From Flagellimonas myxillae (lineage in GTDB: Bacteria > Bacteroidota > Bacteroidia > Flavobacteriales > Flavobacteriaceae): a stretch of 64,000 nt of DNA. The stretch lies in contig NZ_JAMFLY010000001.1 of the NCBI RefSeq assembly GCF_023502235.1, positions 930,001 to 994,000 on the forward strand, read 5' to 3'. The notes below the pieces were generated by a model. The model saw nothing but the letters and a program-made list of their open reading frames with translations, made no database searches and had not been told where the DNA came from. This document shows positions 9,716-18,064 of this stretch, piece by piece. The position numbers and the translations under genes are program-made. How positions within the stretch are numbered: the first letter of the stretch is position 1; each line of letters starts with the position of its first letter.

Positions 9716-10384
9716 TTAAATAAATCCACGGTTTTTTGCCGCCAAGATCAATGCCAGATCATTCTCGTTTTCGGTGCCAAAAAGGGTCTTCATATGCCGT
9801 TTCCTGTTCTCGATGGAAGAAGGGGACAGGCGGATATGTTTTTCCAAATCCTTGTTCTTGGTGCCGATGGACAAATGGTAGAGTATTTTCTTGTCCTTCT
9901 CATCCAGGCTAATATCGTTCTTAAGTTTTTTACGGATGGCGGCCAAAGCTTTGGACGAATAGTAGGGTGGGTTTAGCACCACGGTCTTCACCGCATCTTC
10001 CAGTGTTTTCGGGTCTATGTCGTTTTTGATCAGGTAACCATCGGGATCTACGGACATAAGAATACTATTGATCCTAAAGTTGTCGCTGAACGAGGACATA
10101 AAAACAATCTTGGTGTCGGGCACCAACCTACGGGCCAGCTTTCCCAAGTCCTCACCAGAATTAGGTTGTTTTTCGTTAGGCGGGTACAATTGGACGTCCA
10201 AGAAAAGGATATCGTACTTAAAGGAGTCCACGGATTCCTCGATCAATCTTTTGCCAAGTTCGTAGGAGTTGGCGGTATCCACAATAATGGAGTACCCTTC
10301 AAAAACAATGCGTTCCAGGATGTATTTGTACCCTAGCATGGTCATCTCATGATCATCTATGGTCAATATCCTTAATGTTTTCAT
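9716..10384 (-). CDS. NarL/LuxR-type response regulator
   Basis: The 222-residue protein has an N-terminal receiver domain and a C-terminal LuxR-type helix-turn-helix. The receiver has the acidic pair DD at 10-11, the phospho-acceptor D63 in LFLDVQL, the switch Ser in FMSSFSD and the conserved Lys in YLIKND. The HTH (about 155-215, IGTKNKDLEKHIRLSPSSIENRK) is of the class that binds DNA when phosphorylated. The gene is 17 nt downstream of a TPR-histidine-kinase gene, its obvious partner, and the two form one operon. Confidence 0.92.
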   Translation of the reverse strand: MKTLRILTIDDHEMTMLGYKYILERIVFEGYSIIVDTANSYELGKRLIEESVDSFKYDILFLDVQLYPPNEKQPNSGEDLGKLARRLVPDTKIVFMSSFSDNFRINSILMSVDPDGYLIKNDIDPKTLEDAVKTVVLNPPYYSSKALAAIRKKLKNDISLDEKDKKILYHLSIGTKNKDLEKHIRLSPSSIENRKRHMKTLFGTENENDLALILAAKNRGFI

Positions 10385-10401
10385 ACGTTCCGTTTTAAGA
10401 T

Positions 10402-12495
10402 TTAGGCGTTCAATGTTTGTTTCTGTTCCCCGATATTCGAAAATTGTTTTGGCCTAACATATTTGGCCGGTATTTGCACGGTTATGGTTGTACCCTCTCC
10501 CTTTTGACTCTCTACCTGCAGCGAACCATTAATTTTCTCCGCCCTGGAGGTTAGGTTGCGAAGCCCGATGCCGTTCCGGCCCTTGTTCACCTCAAAACCT
10601 ACCCCGTCGTCCTGGATGGTGAGGGTAAGCAGACCATCTTCCAAGGTAAAGGAGATGGTGGCCTGTTTACACTGGGCATGTTTAACGCTGTTTTTAAGGG
10701 ATTCCTGCACAATCCGGTAGGTGTTGATCTTGATATCACCGTCCAGGGCATCCCATTCAACGTGGTCGTCAAAAGTAAAGGAACATTTGATTCCCGATGA
10801 GCTACTGATCGTGCCAATCAGCTCCTCAAGGGAAACAATAAAGTTATAAAATTTTTCGTACGAGGCATTGCTCAACTCATGGGAGATGGTGCGGATTTCC
10901 TCCTCCACTTCCCGCAGTTTTTCGATCATATCGGCGCGTTTGGATACGGCCTCCTCGTTGTTGTCGTTGTTGAGCACGCCCATGAACATGCGTATGCTCA
11001 ACAGGTCTCCAAGAACACTGTCGTGCAGTTCTTCGGAGATCCGCTTTTTCTCCAACTTTTTGCCCTCTTCGAACTTGCCCTGTTGCGAGAGCATGAGGTT
11101 GTAGATCTCTTGGTTGGCCTCTTGCTGCTTTTGCTGGAATTTGAGCTTGTTGTTACTGGCCCTTTGTGCCAGGATCACAAAAATAGCGACCGAGGCCAAG
11201 AATACGGCAATGGCGATCAGGGCCCAAATAAGTTTATCGCGGGATAGGGCCTCGTTACGTTGGATTACTTGGTCGGTCTCTAGGCGGATGCGGGCAAACT
11301 TATCACGAGTGGTGCGCTCTTCCTCTTTAATTTGCTCGTTGAGCTGGTAGTAGGTATCGGAATAAGCAACGGCATTCTCCGAATCGATATGGGTGAGCAA
11401 GCGAAGAATCTCCAAATGATGGAAGTTGTTGGAAGAAGCTTTTGCCAATTCCAAACCTTCTTCAGCCTGGATTTTTGCGTTAAGGGTATCACCTTTTGCA
11501 ACTAATACTTCGGCGTAAAATTGTTTGGCCCTGGCCTGATCTTCAGAAAATTCCAATTGTTCAAATGCCTCAAGTGCATTTAACAGGTGCGCGCTCGCTT
11601 CGCCATAATCCTTTTTGCCTTTGAAAATTGCATATGCGAGGCTTACAAGAGCAGTTGGGTAAAGCTCTTCATCGTTTTCCTTAAGATTATTTCCCAACAA
11701 TTTTCTATAGGCTCTTTCCGCTTTTTCATACTCATTTCTATTTAATAAAGTATGGGCAATATTGTTTTTATTTTGACGGATTAAATCTTTCTTATCTGCA
11801 ACATCTAGTTTTTTGATTCCTTCTCCTGCTTTTTGATAATAATTTAATGCCATCTCAGTATCATCCATATTATTGGAGATAACCCCCAATAAATTGTTGC
11901 ATAGATAAGCCCTGTATTCATCTTCCAGGTCATCATAAATCCGTAAAGCTTCGGTAACGCTTTTTTCAGCCCCTAGATAATCGTTAAAAAAATCTTCTAT
12001 CGAGCCCATGTTGAATAAAATCCTTCCACGAAGGGATTGTGAAGTAGAATCTGTTGGCAATTGCAGAAAACTGTTATACGCCTTTTGATAATAAAAATAG
12101 GCGCTATCCATTACTCCGTAGGATTTTTGGAAAGCGGCCATATCCCAATAAGATTCCCCTTCGGCCTTATAGAGTTTGCCTTTTGATGCCAATTGCAGCA
12201 CCTCGGCATTCATTTTGCGAAAACCCAAGGAATCCCCTAAACGTTTATAACCCAAGGAAATGCGGGATAGATGGTCCAATCGTAATGTATCATTTGCAAC
12301 TTCTGACAATTCCATTTTTGCACGTACCAAAAACTGCGTACGTTGGACTATGTCCAGATGCGCGGAATCCCTGCTAGCATCGATTAGGGTTCTAATGTCA
12401 TCAGTTTGTGCTTTTGTTGTATCTGAGGGCCCCCTGGATTGTTTATTACAACTAAGAAAAAGCAACAGAATTAATATGAAGTAATTGTATCTCAA
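10402..12495 (-). CDS. TPR-repeat sensor histidine kinase (HisKA_3 type)
   Basis: The 697-residue protein is a membrane sensor of the family common in Bacteroidetes. It starts with a lipoprotein-like signal (ILILLLFLSCNKQ), followed by about 350 residues of tetratricopeptide repeats that face the periplasm, a single membrane helix (LIWALIAIAVFLASVAIFVI) near residue 425, a coiled linker, the HisKA_3 dimerisation segment with EKKRISEELHDSVLGD (phospho-accepting His), and a HATPase domain with NSVKHA (N box), DDGVGF (G1) and GIGLRNL (G2). The downstream NarL-type regulator (17 nt away) is its partner. The signal sensed by the TPR part is unknown. The 100-bp gap upstream holds a terminator, so the operon has its own promoter. 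Confidence 0.93.
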   Translation of the reverse strand: MRYNYFILILLLFLSCNKQSRGPSDTTKAQTDDIRTLIDASRDSAHLDIVQRTQFLVRAKMELSEVANDTLRLDHLSRISLGYKRLGDSLGFRKMNAEVLQLASKGKLYKAEGESYWDMAAFQKSYGVMDSAYFYYQKAYNSFLQLPTDSTSQSLRGRILFNMGSIEDFFNDYLGAEKSVTEALRIYDDLEDEYRAYLCNNLLGVISNNMDDTEMALNYYQKAGEGIKKLDVADKKDLIRQNKNNIAHTLLNRNEYEKAERAYRKLLGNNLKENDEELYPTALVSLAYAIFKGKKDYGEASAHLLNALEAFEQLEFSEDQARAKQFYAEVLVAKGDTLNAKIQAEEGLELAKASSNNFHHLEILRLLTHIDSENAVAYSDTYYQLNEQIKEEERTTRDKFARIRLETDQVIQRNEALSRDKLIWALIAIAVFLASVAIFVILAQRASNNKLKFQQKQQEANQEIYNLMLSQQGKFEEGKKLEKKRISEELHDSVLGDLLSIRMFMGVLNNDNNEEAVSKRADMIEKLREVEEEIRTISHELSNASYEKFYNFIVSLEELIGTISSSSGIKCSFTFDDHVEWDALDGDIKINTYRIVQESLKNSVKHAQCKQATISFTLEDGLLTLTIQDDGVGFEVNKGRNGIGLRNLTSRAEKINGSLQVESQKGEGTTITVQIPAKYVRPKQFSNIGEQKQTLNA

Positions 12496-12546
12496 TTATA
12501 TGTGCATTAAAATGCTCGGATATTTAGTTTTCCTATTATACAAGGT

Positions 12547-12585
12547 AAAAAAAAAGCCCCAAACCATAATGGTTTCGAGGCTTTT
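12547..12585 (-). terminator. Rho-independent terminator of the mini-lipoprotein genes
   Basis: On the minus strand a long hairpin (AAAAGCC and AAACC pairing with GGTTT and GGCTTTT, with small internal bulges) is followed by a run of nine T. It separates the small lipoprotein genes upstream from the histidine kinase operon. Confidence 0.8.
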
Positions 12586-12603
12586 CAATACGTTTAAATT
12601 CCG

Positions 12604-12837
12604 TTATAATTCTCTGTCGTCGTTGGCAATAAACCGTAATTGGGAATATTCTTTTGGCAAATACTCATTTATGGTTTCCATTTCCTTAGATATCAATTCG
12701 GTGCGGGCATCAGCGGATTTGTTTTCCAGGTCTCCCTCTTTGGAGACACAGCCGAATAACAGCACACATCCGAAAATTATAAGGAACATAGGCACCAACG
12801 ATTTCATGTAATTTAAATATGGGTTATTGTCTGTCAT
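12604..12837 (-). CDS. Small lipoprotein, second of an overlapping pair
   Basis: A 77-residue product. The preferred start is the ATG at 12837, which overlaps the end of the preceding small gene by 14 nt and so suggests translational coupling; an internal Met (MKSLVPMFL) 10 residues in would leave a normal signal peptide. The hydrophobic stretch SLVPMFLIIFGCVLLFGC ends in a lipobox (LFGC-V), and the mature part is short, charged and helical (EMETINEYLPKEYSQL). It lies between a LytTR regulator and a TPR-kinase gene. I do not recognise a family. A further upstream in-frame Met exists at 12906 but lies inside the preceding gene and is unlikely to be used. Confidence 0.6.
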   Translation of the reverse strand: MTDNNPYLNYMKSLVPMFLIIFGCVLLFGCVSKEGDLENKSADARTELISKEMETINEYLPKEYSQLRFIANDDREL

Positions 12838-12985
12838 CAGAACCTTTATCAGCTCCAGTGGATGAATCCTGATCCTCCAAGCTTTCCATGAGTGCTTCGG
12901 TTTCACTTACATTATCCGCTTCGCACGAAAACAATCCCATAGTCATTACAACAACAGCAAAAATACTTACAACCTTTCTCATCAT
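12824..12985 (-). CDS. Small lipoprotein, first of an overlapping pair
   Basis: This 53-codon gene begins at tandem ATG codons (12985 and 12982) and encodes a signal peptide MMRKVVSIFAVVVMTMGLFSC with a lipobox (LFSC-E), then about 32 residues rich in Asp, Glu and Ser (ESLEDQDSSTGADK). It ends TAA at 12824, inside the next gene. The pattern of an export signal and an acidic tail with no folded domain suggests a tiny anchored peptide. Its position next to a LytTR-type regulator gene and a sensor kinase gene is suggestive of a signalling or regulatory role, but that is inference. Confidence 0.65.
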   Translation of the reverse strand: MMRKVVSIFAVVVMTMGLFSCEADNVSETEALMESLEDQDSSTGADKGSDDRQ

Positions 12986-13122
12986 CTTTCTTATTTTTTG
13001 GTTAGAAAATTTGTTTATACAGCCAAGTTATCTTAGCATCCGAAAAAGAAAGGATGGGCGCGAAAAGTTTTAGTAAACGACCCTTTTGGGCTAGAATTTT
13101 GCCAAAGTGTGTAAGAATTACA

Positions 13123-13857
13123 CTAATTATAGGTATTTATTGCGGTTTTGGAGAGCATTTCCTTTAGGCCATCCACTTTTTCCCTATAGGTCTTGGAGAA
13201 GGGCAGCTCGTCCTCGCGTTTGTTGCGCAGGGTGCATATGGATTTACCATAGTTGATACGCCCCACATACCGGCTGTTTAGGATATAGCTCTGGTGGATA
13301 CGGATAAAACTCTGTGGCAGTTGCTCCTCAAAAGACTTCAAGGTTTTAAAGGCACTGACCACATTGCCATTGCTCATAAAAAAGTCGGTGGAGTTGTTGT
13401 CCGACTTTAGGTACATGATCTCACTGGTGTTGAGGTACCTATAGTCGTTATAAGATTTTAGGCAAAGTGTTGAGGGGACATTATGTTTCGGGAAACGTTT
13501 GCGGAGCCGCATAATGGTCTTTCGTACATCGAACTCGTTATGGGGCAGGATCCAATAATCAAAGAAACCGCTTTTAATGGCGTTGTATGCATATTTTTTG
13601 GAAGTGGAGTATCCCACTATGATCGGCAAATTGTTCAAAAACTGATTGAGTTCCGATACCATATGAAAATAGGCCATGCCCTCTTCGTTAAGGTTGATCA
13701 AGACCAAATCGGGGGCAAATTTTAGGATGCCGTTCAATCCGTCTTCGGCATTGGTATCGGTACCTACACAATTAAAATCCCCATACTCCCTCATATAAAG
13801 CTGCAATTGGAGCTTGGAAGCGGCATTGGAATCGATTATGGTATAGGTATAATCCAT
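13123..13857 (-). CDS. LytTR DNA-binding regulator with degenerate receiver
   Basis: The 244-residue protein has a receiver-like domain (1-120) and a LytTR DNA-binding domain (about 140-235: YLNTSEIMYLKSDNN, then SFIRIHQSYILNSRYV). The receiver keeps D9 but has N55 (LVLINLN) where the phospho-acceptor Asp should be, and WILPHNEF where the conserved Lys-Pro pair normally stands, so the Lys is lost as well. It should therefore not be phosphorylated in the usual way. It is alone on its strand; upstream is an intergenic gap, then a beta-helix lipoprotein gene. Candidate targets are the adjacent small lipoprotein genes. Confidence 0.88.
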   Translation of the reverse strand: MDYTYTIIDSNAASKLQLQLYMREYGDFNCVGTDTNAEDGLNGILKFAPDLVLINLNEEGMAYFHMVSELNQFLNNLPIIVGYSTSKKYAYNAIKSGFFDYWILPHNEFDVRKTIMRLRKRFPKHNVPSTLCLKSYNDYRYLNTSEIMYLKSDNNSTDFFMSNGNVVSAFKTLKSFEEQLPQSFIRIHQSYILNSRYVGRINYGKSICTLRNKREDELPFSKTYREKVDGLKEMLSKTAINTYN

Positions 13858-13986
13858 GGGTAAAGTGCTGGGTGCAAGTTAATAACGTCTCAAAAAAACT
13901 CGTTGCATTTTTCCCTTAAAAAAACTGGGGGATTCCCTCAAAAAAGGCCTTTTTCGGGGTTTTTTTTCTAAAAATACCGTTAACGT

Positions 13987-15528
13987 TCAATTCCCCGGCA
14001 CAAATTCGTAGGCCCCAATGTCAGGATTTTGGGACCGGTCCACACCCCTAATATCCAACGAAAGGGGAGGGGCAACATTTGGGTCTGCCGCATCTCGCGC
14101 AAACGAATTGGGACCAATCTGGAACTGGTTTTCAAAAGGTAAGAAAAAATCCGAGTCTTTATCAAAAATTACATCAATATAACGATTTGTGTCCTCAAAG
14201 TTAAAAAGAGGATTTCCGGCATGGCTGTTGTCCGTATCATTGAACTGCAATAGGCAGTTCCTAAAACTAAATTCAAAGGTTTCGGTCTCATCTTGCAATA
14301 AAACCAACTCCACGGCCATGTTTCCGCCAATAATACAGTTGATAAAATCGGCCTGTTCCAAGGACACCGTAGTATTCTGGTCAAAATTGTCGAGGGCCAG
14401 GGCGGTTCCGGTTCTAAAGCCATTGCCCCAGTAATTGGCCAAGGTACAGTGCGCAAAGCGGTAGCTCCCGCCCAATTGCCCCAAAAAGCTGTATCCCCCT
14501 GCACCGCCCAATACCGAGTTTTCGGCAGTTATCCGTGCCGAGGTGGCCCATAGGTTATGGCTCAGGCTGTTATAGATCTGGGTGTTGGCCAGATCAAGAG
14601 TAGGGGAGCCCGAAAGCGGGTCGCCATCTACCCGTAGCCCCACTGTGGCATTTTTAAGGGTAAGGAATTCGAGATTGTTGCCAACGCTTCCCTCCCGGAA
14701 CCAAACAGTGCCCCATTGCCCGGGCTCGTCGGCATAGCCAGGTTCCAAACGGTCCCCTTCAAAGATCACCTCGTTTTCCAGCAGATCCTGGTCCTCGCTC
14801 AGCGCGCCGTTTACCTGGAGCGAAGCTCCATCTTCCACAATAAGCCCCGAGTTGTTATGGAAATGTACGCGGGTCCCGGCCTGCATGCTAAGCGCACTGC
14901 CATCGGGGACTGCGGCGTAACCGTAGACCACATAGGGTTTTTCGTTGGTAAAATCTAACTGCCCGGATTCTAGATAAAAGCCTTCCACGCGAATTTCATT
15001 GCCCTCTGGATCCAAGCCCAAGGTAAGGGTCTCCTTGGTGCCGTTGGACAAGGTAGCGGGATATAGAAAAACGGCATCCTTTACCAGGGTTACCAGTTCT
15101 ACCCTTTGGGTATGGTCGCCATTGCCAAACAGCAGGCCTTCGGTATATAGAAACTCTGACTGGTTGGTGGGGGCCACATCAAAAGTGGTTTCTATAAATA
15201 CAAATAAACTGTCTTTGGCCAAGAGGGGAATGTCGGTGAACTCCTTGCCGGGCAATCCGTCCACATTTAGGCGGTAACTGCTACTTGGCCCGGTTTCCAA
15301 CCCAATGTAAGGGATAAGCACATCGCTGATGCCCCGGTTGTATACCTTTAAGGTATAAGTGGCACTACCAATATTGGTAAAAATGGTATCCAAGAAAACA
15401 GTGTCCTTGGAAAAGGAAAGGTTGCCCGTGCTCGGGGCATAATCAAAATCTTTTCGGCAGGAGGTTCCCAGCAGGACGAGGGTAAAAACCACACCTGTCA
15501 ACAATCCTTTTATGTACCAGCGATCCAC
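13987..15528 (-). CDS. Right-handed beta-helix lipoprotein
   Basis: The 513-residue product starts with a lipoprotein signal (LLTGVVFTLVLLGTSCRKD; lipid Cys at 24), so it is exported to the cell surface or periplasm. The N-terminal third (about 30-160) is a beta-sandwich-like domain with TNIGSATYTLKVYN, reminiscent of immunoglobulin-like domains. The middle and C-terminal parts hold repeated short strands (QADFINCIIGG, FRNCLLQFND) typical of a parallel beta-helix, and the end DIGAYEF is a hallmark of such surface proteins. No catalytic residues are identifiable. It is the third gene of an operon with the thioesterase (2-nt gap) and glutaminyl cyclase. Confidence 0.8.
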   Translation of the reverse strand: MDRWYIKGLLTGVVFTLVLLGTSCRKDFDYAPSTGNLSFSKDTVFLDTIFTNIGSATYTLKVYNRGISDVLIPYIGLETGPSSSYRLNVDGLPGKEFTDIPLLAKDSLFVFIETTFDVAPTNQSEFLYTEGLLFGNGDHTQRVELVTLVKDAVFLYPATLSNGTKETLTLGLDPEGNEIRVEGFYLESGQLDFTNEKPYVVYGYAAVPDGSALSMQAGTRVHFHNNSGLIVEDGASLQVNGALSEDQDLLENEVIFEGDRLEPGYADEPGQWGTVWFREGSVGNNLEFLTLKNATVGLRVDGDPLSGSPTLDLANTQIYNSLSHNLWATSARITAENSVLGGAGGYSFLGQLGGSYRFAHCTLANYWGNGFRTGTALALDNFDQNTTVSLEQADFINCIIGGNMAVELVLLQDETETFEFSFRNCLLQFNDTDNSHAGNPLFNFEDTNRYIDVIFDKDSDFFLPFENQFQIGPNSFARDAADPNVAPPLSLDIRGVDRSQNPDIGAYEFVPGN

Positions 15529-15530
15529 CT

Positions 15531-15920
15531 TTAGTCAAATATTTTTTGAATGGCCTCTGGAACGCGTTTGGGCCGTAAAGTGGTCGCGTCCAGCAGGCAC
15601 CATTGGGTAATAGCTTTAACTAAGAGTTGGTCGGTTTTATTGTTACTGATTTCCACCACACGGATGGAAAGTGGTCCTTTGGTCTCTTTAATATAGGTCT
15701 TAACCTCCAGTTGGTCGCCCAAAAGCGCCGAACGTTCGTAAGTGATGTTATGGTTTTTCACTACCCATATCATGTTTTCCCGTTCGGTGGCCTGGGTAGC
15801 GGCTTCCCAATGGTTTTTGGAGATTTCCTGTACCCATTCCACATAACGTACATTGTTGACATGCTGGTTGTCGTCCAGATCATCGTCCTGTACGGTAAGA
15901 AGATGGGAATAGGTCTGCAT
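15531..15920 (-). CDS. Acyl-CoA thioesterase (hotdog, 4HBT family)
   Basis: The 129-residue protein is a single hotdog domain of the 4-hydroxybenzoyl-CoA thioesterase type, with the N-terminal motif DDLDDNQHVNNVRYVEWV that carries the catalytic Asp and the HVNN helix entry. The central long helix and five strands are in order. Its likely role is hydrolysis of an acyl-CoA or acyl-ACP; the acyl chain is unknown. The ATG overlaps the stop of the glutaminyl cyclase gene by one base (TAATG), so they are translationally coupled. Confidence 0.9.
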   Translation of the reverse strand: MQTYSHLLTVQDDDLDDNQHVNNVRYVEWVQEISKNHWEAATQATERENMIWVVKNHNITYERSALLGDQLEVKTYIKETKGPLSIRVVEISNNKTDQLLVKAITQWCLLDATTLRPKRVPEAIQKIFD

Positions 15921-16987
15921 TATTCTTTTTTACGGATTTGCACCTCGAAAAGCTTGTCCCAGTTTTTGCCGGTCACAAAAAAGGTGCCGCGCTCTTGGTG
16001 ATAAGCCACCCCGTTGAGCACCGAGTTGCCCTCGTCCCAATTGGCGCCTTTTCTTATTTTGTTCTTTAGCCCACCAAAATTGATCACGCCCTCTATGGCG
16101 CCGGTAGTGGCATCAATGATCATCATGCTCTCCTTTTGGTATACGTTGGCGTAGATTTTCCCGTTTACATATTCCAGTTCGTTGGCCTTATTGAAGATGG
16201 ATTTGTTGGTCACGGTTTCTATATAGCCCATTTCCTCCAGGGTTTCTGGATCAAGGAACCAAATTTTTTCGGTGCCGTCACTTTTATACAGTTTGGTGCC
16301 ATCGTTGCAAAGTCCCCAGCCCTCGCGACTCTTCCCATACATAAAATCCTTCTTTTTTTCCAGGGTGTTGGCATCGTAGACATAGCCCAGTCGCTTTTGC
16401 CAGGTTAGGTGGTACAATTGATCATTGAGCAGGGTAATGCCCTCTCCAAAAACATCGGCATCCATTTCTATTTTCTCGGAAACCTCCCCGGTTTCAAAGT
16501 TTACCTTGCGAACGGTGGAGCCCCCTTTTTTTCCAGTGCTTTCATACAGTATTCCTTTATGGAATTCCAGTCCTTGGGTGTAGGCGTTTTGATCGTGGGG
16601 ATAGGTATTGATGATCTCGTAGGTATATACCTGCGGGGCAGATTGGGCTAGGAGCCGTATTTTCTTTTCTATTTGTATGGATTGATCGCCGTATCCGATT
16701 TTGGCCACTAGGATTTTGTTGCCCAAGGTTTTTGCATCCAGTTTTATTTTGCCATTGGTCACCGGAAGGGTTTCACCATCGAGGGAATATTGCAGATCGG
16801 TGATTTCGATTTCCTTTTTGTTCTTAAGGGCGACCCCAACTTCCTGTCCCTGTTGGAATTTGTTTCCATTACCTTCCAATTGGATGGCAAAAAGTTTGGT
16901 GGGGTCGGTTTCCCCACAACCTAGGAAAAAGAGCAGGAAACCAAAAACAGACAATAGCTTGACCATGGAGTTCAGTACTTTTTTCAT
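15920..16987 (-). CDS. Glutaminyl-peptide cyclotransferase (Glu_cyclase_2 family)
   Basis: The 355-residue lipoprotein (lipobox FFLGC-G, lipid Cys at 24) carries the plant-type and bacterial glutaminyl cyclase domain, which converts N-terminal Gln to pyroglutamate on exported proteins. The N-terminal 100 residues are a small beta domain and the rest is a five-bladed propeller: the FTF-like landmarks are YPHDQNAYTQGLEF (about 140), GKKGGSTVRKV (about 162) and GNSVLNGVAYH at the end. Likely located in the periplasm. It is the first gene of an operon with the thioesterase and a beta-helix lipoprotein. Bacteroidetes often encode such a cyclase near genes for the Type IX system or peptidases, none of which is here. 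Confidence 0.85.
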   Translation of the reverse strand: MKKVLNSMVKLLSVFGFLLFFLGCGETDPTKLFAIQLEGNGNKFQQGQEVGVALKNKKEIEITDLQYSLDGETLPVTNGKIKLDAKTLGNKILVAKIGYGDQSIQIEKKIRLLAQSAPQVYTYEIINTYPHDQNAYTQGLEFHKGILYESTGKKGGSTVRKVNFETGEVSEKIEMDADVFGEGITLLNDQLYHLTWQKRLGYVYDANTLEKKKDFMYGKSREGWGLCNDGTKLYKSDGTEKIWFLDPETLEEMGYIETVTNKSIFNKANELEYVNGKIYANVYQKESMMIIDATTGAIEGVINFGGLKNKIRKGANWDEGNSVLNGVAYHQERGTFFVTGKNWDKLFEVQIRKKE

Positions 16988-17027
16988 GCGATTAGACTTG
17001 GATATCGAAATTAAGAATGAAATAGGA

Positions 17028-17058
17028 TTGCGGCAAATTTAAAATGGTCGTATATTTG
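17028..17058 (+). promoter_or_regulatory. Promoter of the SRP RNA gene
   Basis: TTG at 17028-17030, a 20-nt spacer and a perfect TATATTTG box at 17051-17058 match the Bacteroidetes consensus. The predicted start point falls at or next to the first base of the SRP RNA (17064). Confidence 0.75.
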
Positions 17059-17063
17059 CATTT

Positions 17064-17157
17064 GGCAAGTCCTACACGACCAGCTCCTGCAAAATCCCCC
17101 AGGGCGGGAACGCAGCAAGGGTATGCGGTTGTAGCGGTGCGATGTAGGTAGCTTGCC
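17064..17157 (+). ncRNA. ffs: Bacterial small signal recognition particle RNA (4.5S)
   Basis: The 94-nt region folds as a single long hairpin. The ends GGCAAG and CTTGCC pair, and the apical domain has the invariant SRP elements: the CAGG-type strand, the GGGAACGCAGCA internal-loop strand and a GNRA-type tip. A T-run at 17158-17164 ends the transcript. It binds Ffh to target nascent membrane proteins to the translocon. The strong upstream promoter and the lack of a reading frame agree. Confidence 0.93.
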
Positions 17158-17219
17158 TTTTTTTGTGCCCTAAATTCTCCTGATCGTGTATCTTTCCAAC
17201 CCAAATACAAGCGGAACAC

Positions 17220-18029
17220 ATGGATAAAAAAGTGGTTTTGATCACCGGCGGCTCTTCCGGAATTGGAAAATCTGTAGGGACCTATCTTACCGAGAAAGGA
17301 TTTAAGGTCTATGGAACCACCCGAAACCCTGATAATTATCCGGATTTTGATTCCTTTGAATTGGTCCAGTTGGATGTAAAACATCCAGAAAGTGTATCCA
17401 ATGCCGTGTCGGAGGTCATTTCCAAGGCCGGTAGGTTGGATGTTTTGATAAACAATGCCGGAGTGGGAATCACTGGCCCTGTGGAAGAAACCCCACACGA
17501 GGAAATCCTGAATGTTTTCGATACCAATTTTAATGGCCCCGTGCACATGATGAAAGCCGTGCTGCCCCAAATGCGAAAGCAAGGAGGCGGGCTGATCATC
17601 AATACCACTTCCATAGCAGGCTATATGGGACTGCCGTTCCGGGGTTACTACTCGGCCACCAAAGGCGCATTGAACATTATCACCGAAGCCTTGCGCATGG
17701 AGACCAAAAAATTTGGGATTTCCATTACCAATCTTGCTCCAGGGGATTTTGCGACCAATATTGCGGCAGGGCGTTATCATGCTCCCGTGACCAAAGGGTC
17801 TGCCTATGAGGAGGAATACCAAAGAAGTCTAGATCTTATGAACGAACATGTGGATGCTGGCGGGGATCCCATGGTGGTGGCGAAAAAAGTGTATCAAATC
17901 ATCCAGAAGAAAAAGCCGAAAGTGCACTATCCTGTGGGAGAATTTACGCAAAGGCTTTCGCTGGTGCTAAAAAAGATATTGCCCGATAGGGTTTACGAGA
18001 AACTCTTGCTCAACCATTACAAGTTGTAA
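17220..18029 (+). CDS. Short-chain dehydrogenase/reductase
   Basis: The 269-residue protein is a classical SDR: cofactor motif TGGSSGIG at 10-17, NNAGVG near 81-86, the catalytic Ser in INTTSIAGYMG (about 138) and YYSATKG (YxxxK, about 150-154). The absence of an acidic residue right after the glycine motif plus TTRNP at the end of strand 2 favours NADP(H). The substrate is not identifiable. It is alone on its strand following the SRP RNA gene and precedes a small lipoprotein gene by 35 nt. Confidence 0.92.
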   Translation: MDKKVVLITGGSSGIGKSVGTYLTEKGFKVYGTTRNPDNYPDFDSFELVQLDVKHPESVSNAVSEVISKAGRLDVLINNAGVGITGPVEETPHEEILNVFDTNFNGPVHMMKAVLPQMRKQGGGLIINTTSIAGYMGLPFRGYYSATKGALNIITEALRMETKKFGISITNLAPGDFATNIAAGRYHAPVTKGSAYEEEYQRSLDLMNEHVDAGGDPMVVAKKVYQIIQKKKPKVHYPVGEFTQRLSLVLKKILPDRVYEKLLLNHYKL

Positions 18030-18064
18030 ACCACGATGGCATGTTTTTTGATTTCATAGAAAAC

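Noticed and set aside
12837..12906. Upstream start of the second mini-lipoprotein gene at 12906
   Set aside because: That frame lies inside the first small gene and adds an arginine-rich, non-signal segment; the ATG at 12837 gives a clean lipoprotein.
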